Positions 6,772 to 8,352 of a stretch of 8,352 nt of DNA are shown one piece after another. Location of the stretch: assembly GCA_945833725.1 (NCBI GenBank), contig CAMAFU010000066.1:1-8352 (forward strand), read 5' to 3'. The number at the start of each line of letters is the position of its first letter. Position 1 is the first letter of the stretch. The notes below the pieces were generated by a model. The model had not been told where the DNA came from. It did not search any database and was given only the letters and a program-made list of their open reading frames with translations. A program made the translations under genes and the position numbers. Origin of the DNA: an uncultured Treponema sp. GTDB lineage: Bacteria > Spirochaetota > Spirochaetia > Treponematales > Treponemataceae.

Positions 6772-7611
6772 TTAGGCTTTTTCCAAAGTTTCTTTTACAA
6801 AGGCAAGGGAAGAAGGTACATCCTTTACGCCTTCAAAAATAAGATACGCATTTGGACAGTGTTTTTTTATGGCAGGAAGAAAATCGCTCCAGCCCATAAG
6901 ACCTTTGCCTAAAGGAGCAATAACAAGTTCTTCGCCTTCTACAGTATAGTCCTTTAAATGAAATCCGCAGATTTTATCTTTAAAAAGGTTCAGGCATGTT
7001 TCAAAAATTTCTTTTCGTTTTTCGTGGTTGCCTATGTAGAGGTAATTGTAAATGTCTACAATGAATCTGAAATTTTCCAAACCTGGATCAATTTCGTCGG
7101 CAAGTCTTTTTAAAACTTCCGGTTTGTACATGCAGTGCCCCCAAGCCCCTTCAAGAGCCATGCATACACCGCTTTCTTTTGCAATTTGTGGCATAGGCTT
7201 AAAAATGGACTTTACTTCCTGAAAAGCGTCTTCTGTCTGGTTTTTTGGATTGTATGTCCATTTGTCGTCGTTGTAGGAGCCTGTTTCCGAGGCAACAAAA
7301 AAAGCACCGAATTCCTTTGCGTGACGAAGATGATCAGCATATTTTTCTGCACCAGCCTTTACTTTTTCTTTGTTGGAGTGAACTGGATTAAAATAGGCAC
7401 CTAAAATGGGAATTTCTACATTGTGGGAGTTAAAGCCTGTTCGTATTTGAGAAATATTTTCTTTTGTAAGTGTTCCTGGATTTCCGTTTTGTCCTTCAAC
7501 TGCTTTTGCAATGGCAAGCTGAACACCATCGAATCCCCATTCAAAGGCATTTTTACCGAGCCAGTCCGGGGAACCTTTTCCTATGTCGTGCGGTCTTATT
7601 AAGATTTTCAT
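6772..7611 (-). CDS. Sugar phosphate isomerase/epimerase-type TIM-barrel protein
   Basis: The 279-residue protein fits the xylose isomerase-like / AP endonuclease 2 superfamily. A short first strand (MKILIRPHD) opens the barrel. Four candidate metal ligands appear in the expected order at strand ends: Glu154 (ALEGAWGH), Asp186 (FIVDIYNY), His218 (GFHLKD) and Glu260 (LIFEG). Members bind Mn, Zn or Mg and isomerise or epimerise sugars, inositol derivatives or hydroxypyruvate; the substrate is not readable here. The late GKGLMGW followed by an acidic strand end is common in the IolE and D-tagatose-3-epimerase-like groups. No export signal is seen. No sugar kinase, transporter or regulator is nearby to suggest a pathway. 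The start at 7611 gives the first barrel strand immediately. There is no Shine-Dalgarno; an extended -10 box lies 7 bases upstream. Length is normal for the family. Confidence 0.88.
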   Translation of the reverse strand: MKILIRPHDIGKGSPDWLGKNAFEWGFDGVQLAIAKAVEGQNGNPGTLTKENISQIRTGFNSHNVEIPILGAYFNPVHSNKEKVKAGAEKYADHLRHAKEFGAFFVASETGSYNDDKWTYNPKNQTEDAFQEVKSIFKPMPQIAKESGVCMALEGAWGHCMYKPEVLKRLADEIDPGLENFRFIVDIYNYLYIGNHEKRKEIFETCLNLFKDKICGFHLKDYTVEGEELVIAPLGKGLMGWSDFLPAIKKHCPNAYLIFEGVKDVPSSLAFVKETLEKA

Positions 7612-7633
7612 AAAGATGATTATATCATATAAT
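7605..7633 (+). promoter_or_regulatory. Plus-strand promoter of the methyltransferase gene, leaderless layout
   Basis: TTTTCA (7605-7610, 4 of 6 to the -35 consensus), a 17-base spacer and a perfect TATAAT (7628-7633). Six bases then lead to ATG 7640, so predicted +1 is the A of the start codon. The two opposed -10 boxes form one palindrome, ATTATAT-C-ATATAAT (7619-7633). No ribosome binding site fits in the gap. Confidence 0.6.
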
Positions 7634-7646
7634 TACAGAATGAAAA
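7619..7646 (-). promoter_or_regulatory. Minus-strand promoter of the isomerase gene, extended -10, leaderless layout
   Basis: Read on the minus strand, TTTTCA (7646-7641, 4 of 6 to the -35 consensus), a 16-base spacer and TGATATAAT, an exact extended -10 whose hexamer is 7624-7619. Seven bases separate it from ATG 7611, so transcription should begin on or one base before the A of the start codon. The -35-like box is the complement of the opposite gene's start. Confidence 0.6.
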
Positions 7647-8350
7647 CAGCCCTTTATCTTATTCCATGTACTTTAGGTGATACTTCTTTAGATGCAGTTC
7701 TTCCTCCCGACAATAAAAAAATTGTCCTTTCAATCAGGCATTTTATTGTAGAAAGCAGAAAATGTGCCGTTCGGTTTCTTATTTCGCTGGATAAAAATTT
7801 TCCTGTTGATGAGTGTACTTTTTTTGAACTGTCAGAGCACACTGCTGAAAACGAAGACTTGTCTCAGATGCTTTTGCCTCTGGAAAAAGGAAAAAGTATG
7901 GGAGTTATAAGCGATGCTGGATGTCCCGGTGTGGGAGATCCGGGAAGCAGAGCGGTAGAACAGGCTCACAAAAAATCCCTTCCGGTAGTTCCCCTTACAG
8001 GTCCAAATTCAATTATTCTTGCCCTTATGGCCAGTGGATTTAACGGACAGAATTTTGCCTTTAACGGCTACATTCCCGTAAAAAACGGAGAAAGAGACAG
8101 ATGCATAAAAAATCTTGAATCGAAAGCCTACAGAGAAAATCAAACCCAGCTGTTTATTGAAGCTCCTTATCGAAACAAAAAAATTTTTGAATCAATTATA
8201 AAAAATTGCAGGGATGATACAAAACTTTCTGTGGCTGCCGGCATTACAACAGAGTTTGAGTATATTTCAACAAAAAGAATAAAAGACTGGAAAAAAAGTG
8301 GATTTCCTCCCATCGAAAAAATACCGGCAATATTTTCCATTTACCGCTAG
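7640..8350 (+). CDS. Short RsmI-like SAM-dependent methyltransferase (tetrapyrrole methylase fold)
   Basis: The 236-residue protein starts with the first strand LYLIPCTLGD. It contains GVISDAGCPGVGDPGS (about residues 95-110), matching the SAM-binding loop ISDAGTPxxSDPG of RsmI, then PLTGPNSIILALMASGFNG and NGYIPVK, also RsmI-like. RsmI 2'-O-methylates C1402 of 16S rRNA. This shorter form, seen in Bacteroidetes and spirochaetes and lacking the C-terminal extension of the roughly 280-residue enzyme, is usually left as a SAM-dependent methyltransferase, so the substrate is uncertain. ENQTQLFIEAPYRNKK in the second half is typical of the short group. The start at 7640 matches the family N-terminus; an in-frame upstream extension to 7583 would overlap the divergent isomerase gene and has no conserved sequence. 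There is no Shine-Dalgarno, and TATAAT ends 6 bases from the ATG. The gene is complete, with TAG at 8348-8350 just before the window end. Confidence 0.88.
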   Translation: MKTALYLIPCTLGDTSLDAVLPPDNKKIVLSIRHFIVESRKCAVRFLISLDKNFPVDECTFFELSEHTAENEDLSQMLLPLEKGKSMGVISDAGCPGVGDPGSRAVEQAHKKSLPVVPLTGPNSIILALMASGFNGQNFAFNGYIPVKNGERDRCIKNLESKAYRENQTQLFIEAPYRNKKIFESIIKNCRDDTKLSVAAGITTEFEYISTKRIKDWKKSGFPPIEKIPAIFSIYR

Positions 8351-8352
8351 AG

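Noticed and set aside
7135..7404. Plus-strand 89-codon frame inside the isomerase gene
   Set aside because: Its Phe/Cys-rich translation looks like a membrane peptide but is what an antisense frame of this gene yields; no ribosome binding site or conserved feature.

Overview
The window is about 39% G+C. It looks like the chromosome of a Treponema-type spirochaete: the coding sequence is AT-rich with many Leu CTT codons, one gene encodes a lipoprotein with the relaxed lipid-attachment box spirochaetes tolerate, and the gene set (long-form GMP synthase, large ankyrin lipoprotein, Bax-inhibitor-1 protein, short RsmI-like methylase) fits such a host. The assignment comes from recognising protein families, not from a search, so it is moderate in confidence.

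Layout. Positions 1 to about 280 hold, on the minus strand, the middle of a fold-type III PLP-dependent decarboxylase. It runs directly into the C-terminal third of a GMP synthase (guaA, plus strand, ending at 1040). Neither gene is whole. They meet at a perfect 14-bp palindrome, so the left edge is either a real rearrangement breakpoint or an assembly/amplification chimera. guaA ends in a rho-independent terminator. A 216-bp AT-rich spacer with inverted repeats follows, then a 933-residue ankyrin-repeat lipoprotein (1291-4092), a seven-helix Bax-inhibitor-1 family membrane protein (4166-4927) and a low-molecular-weight protein-tyrosine phosphatase (4932-5399). The last two are tightly spaced and probably co-transcribed.

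Next comes a DUF763 protein with a helix-hairpin-helix-like segment (5481-6761). It converges, with 10 bp between stop codons, on a minus-strand sugar phosphate isomerase/epimerase-type TIM barrel (7611-6772). That gene diverges from a short RsmI-like SAM-dependent methyltransferase (7640-8350) across only 28 bp.

No obvious pathway links all the genes; this is mostly ordinary chromosomal backbone. The most interesting signals are non-coding. The 28-bp divergent intergenic region is an almost mirror-symmetric double promoter whose -10 boxes sit 6-7 bases from each ATG, predicting leaderless mRNAs in both directions, with each gene's ATGAAAA start supplying the other's -35-like box. The DUF763 gene has the same leaderless layout. 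The ankyrin protein shows a roughly 98-residue three-repeat super-period. I saw no tRNA, rRNA, CRISPR array, insertion sequence or phage gene.
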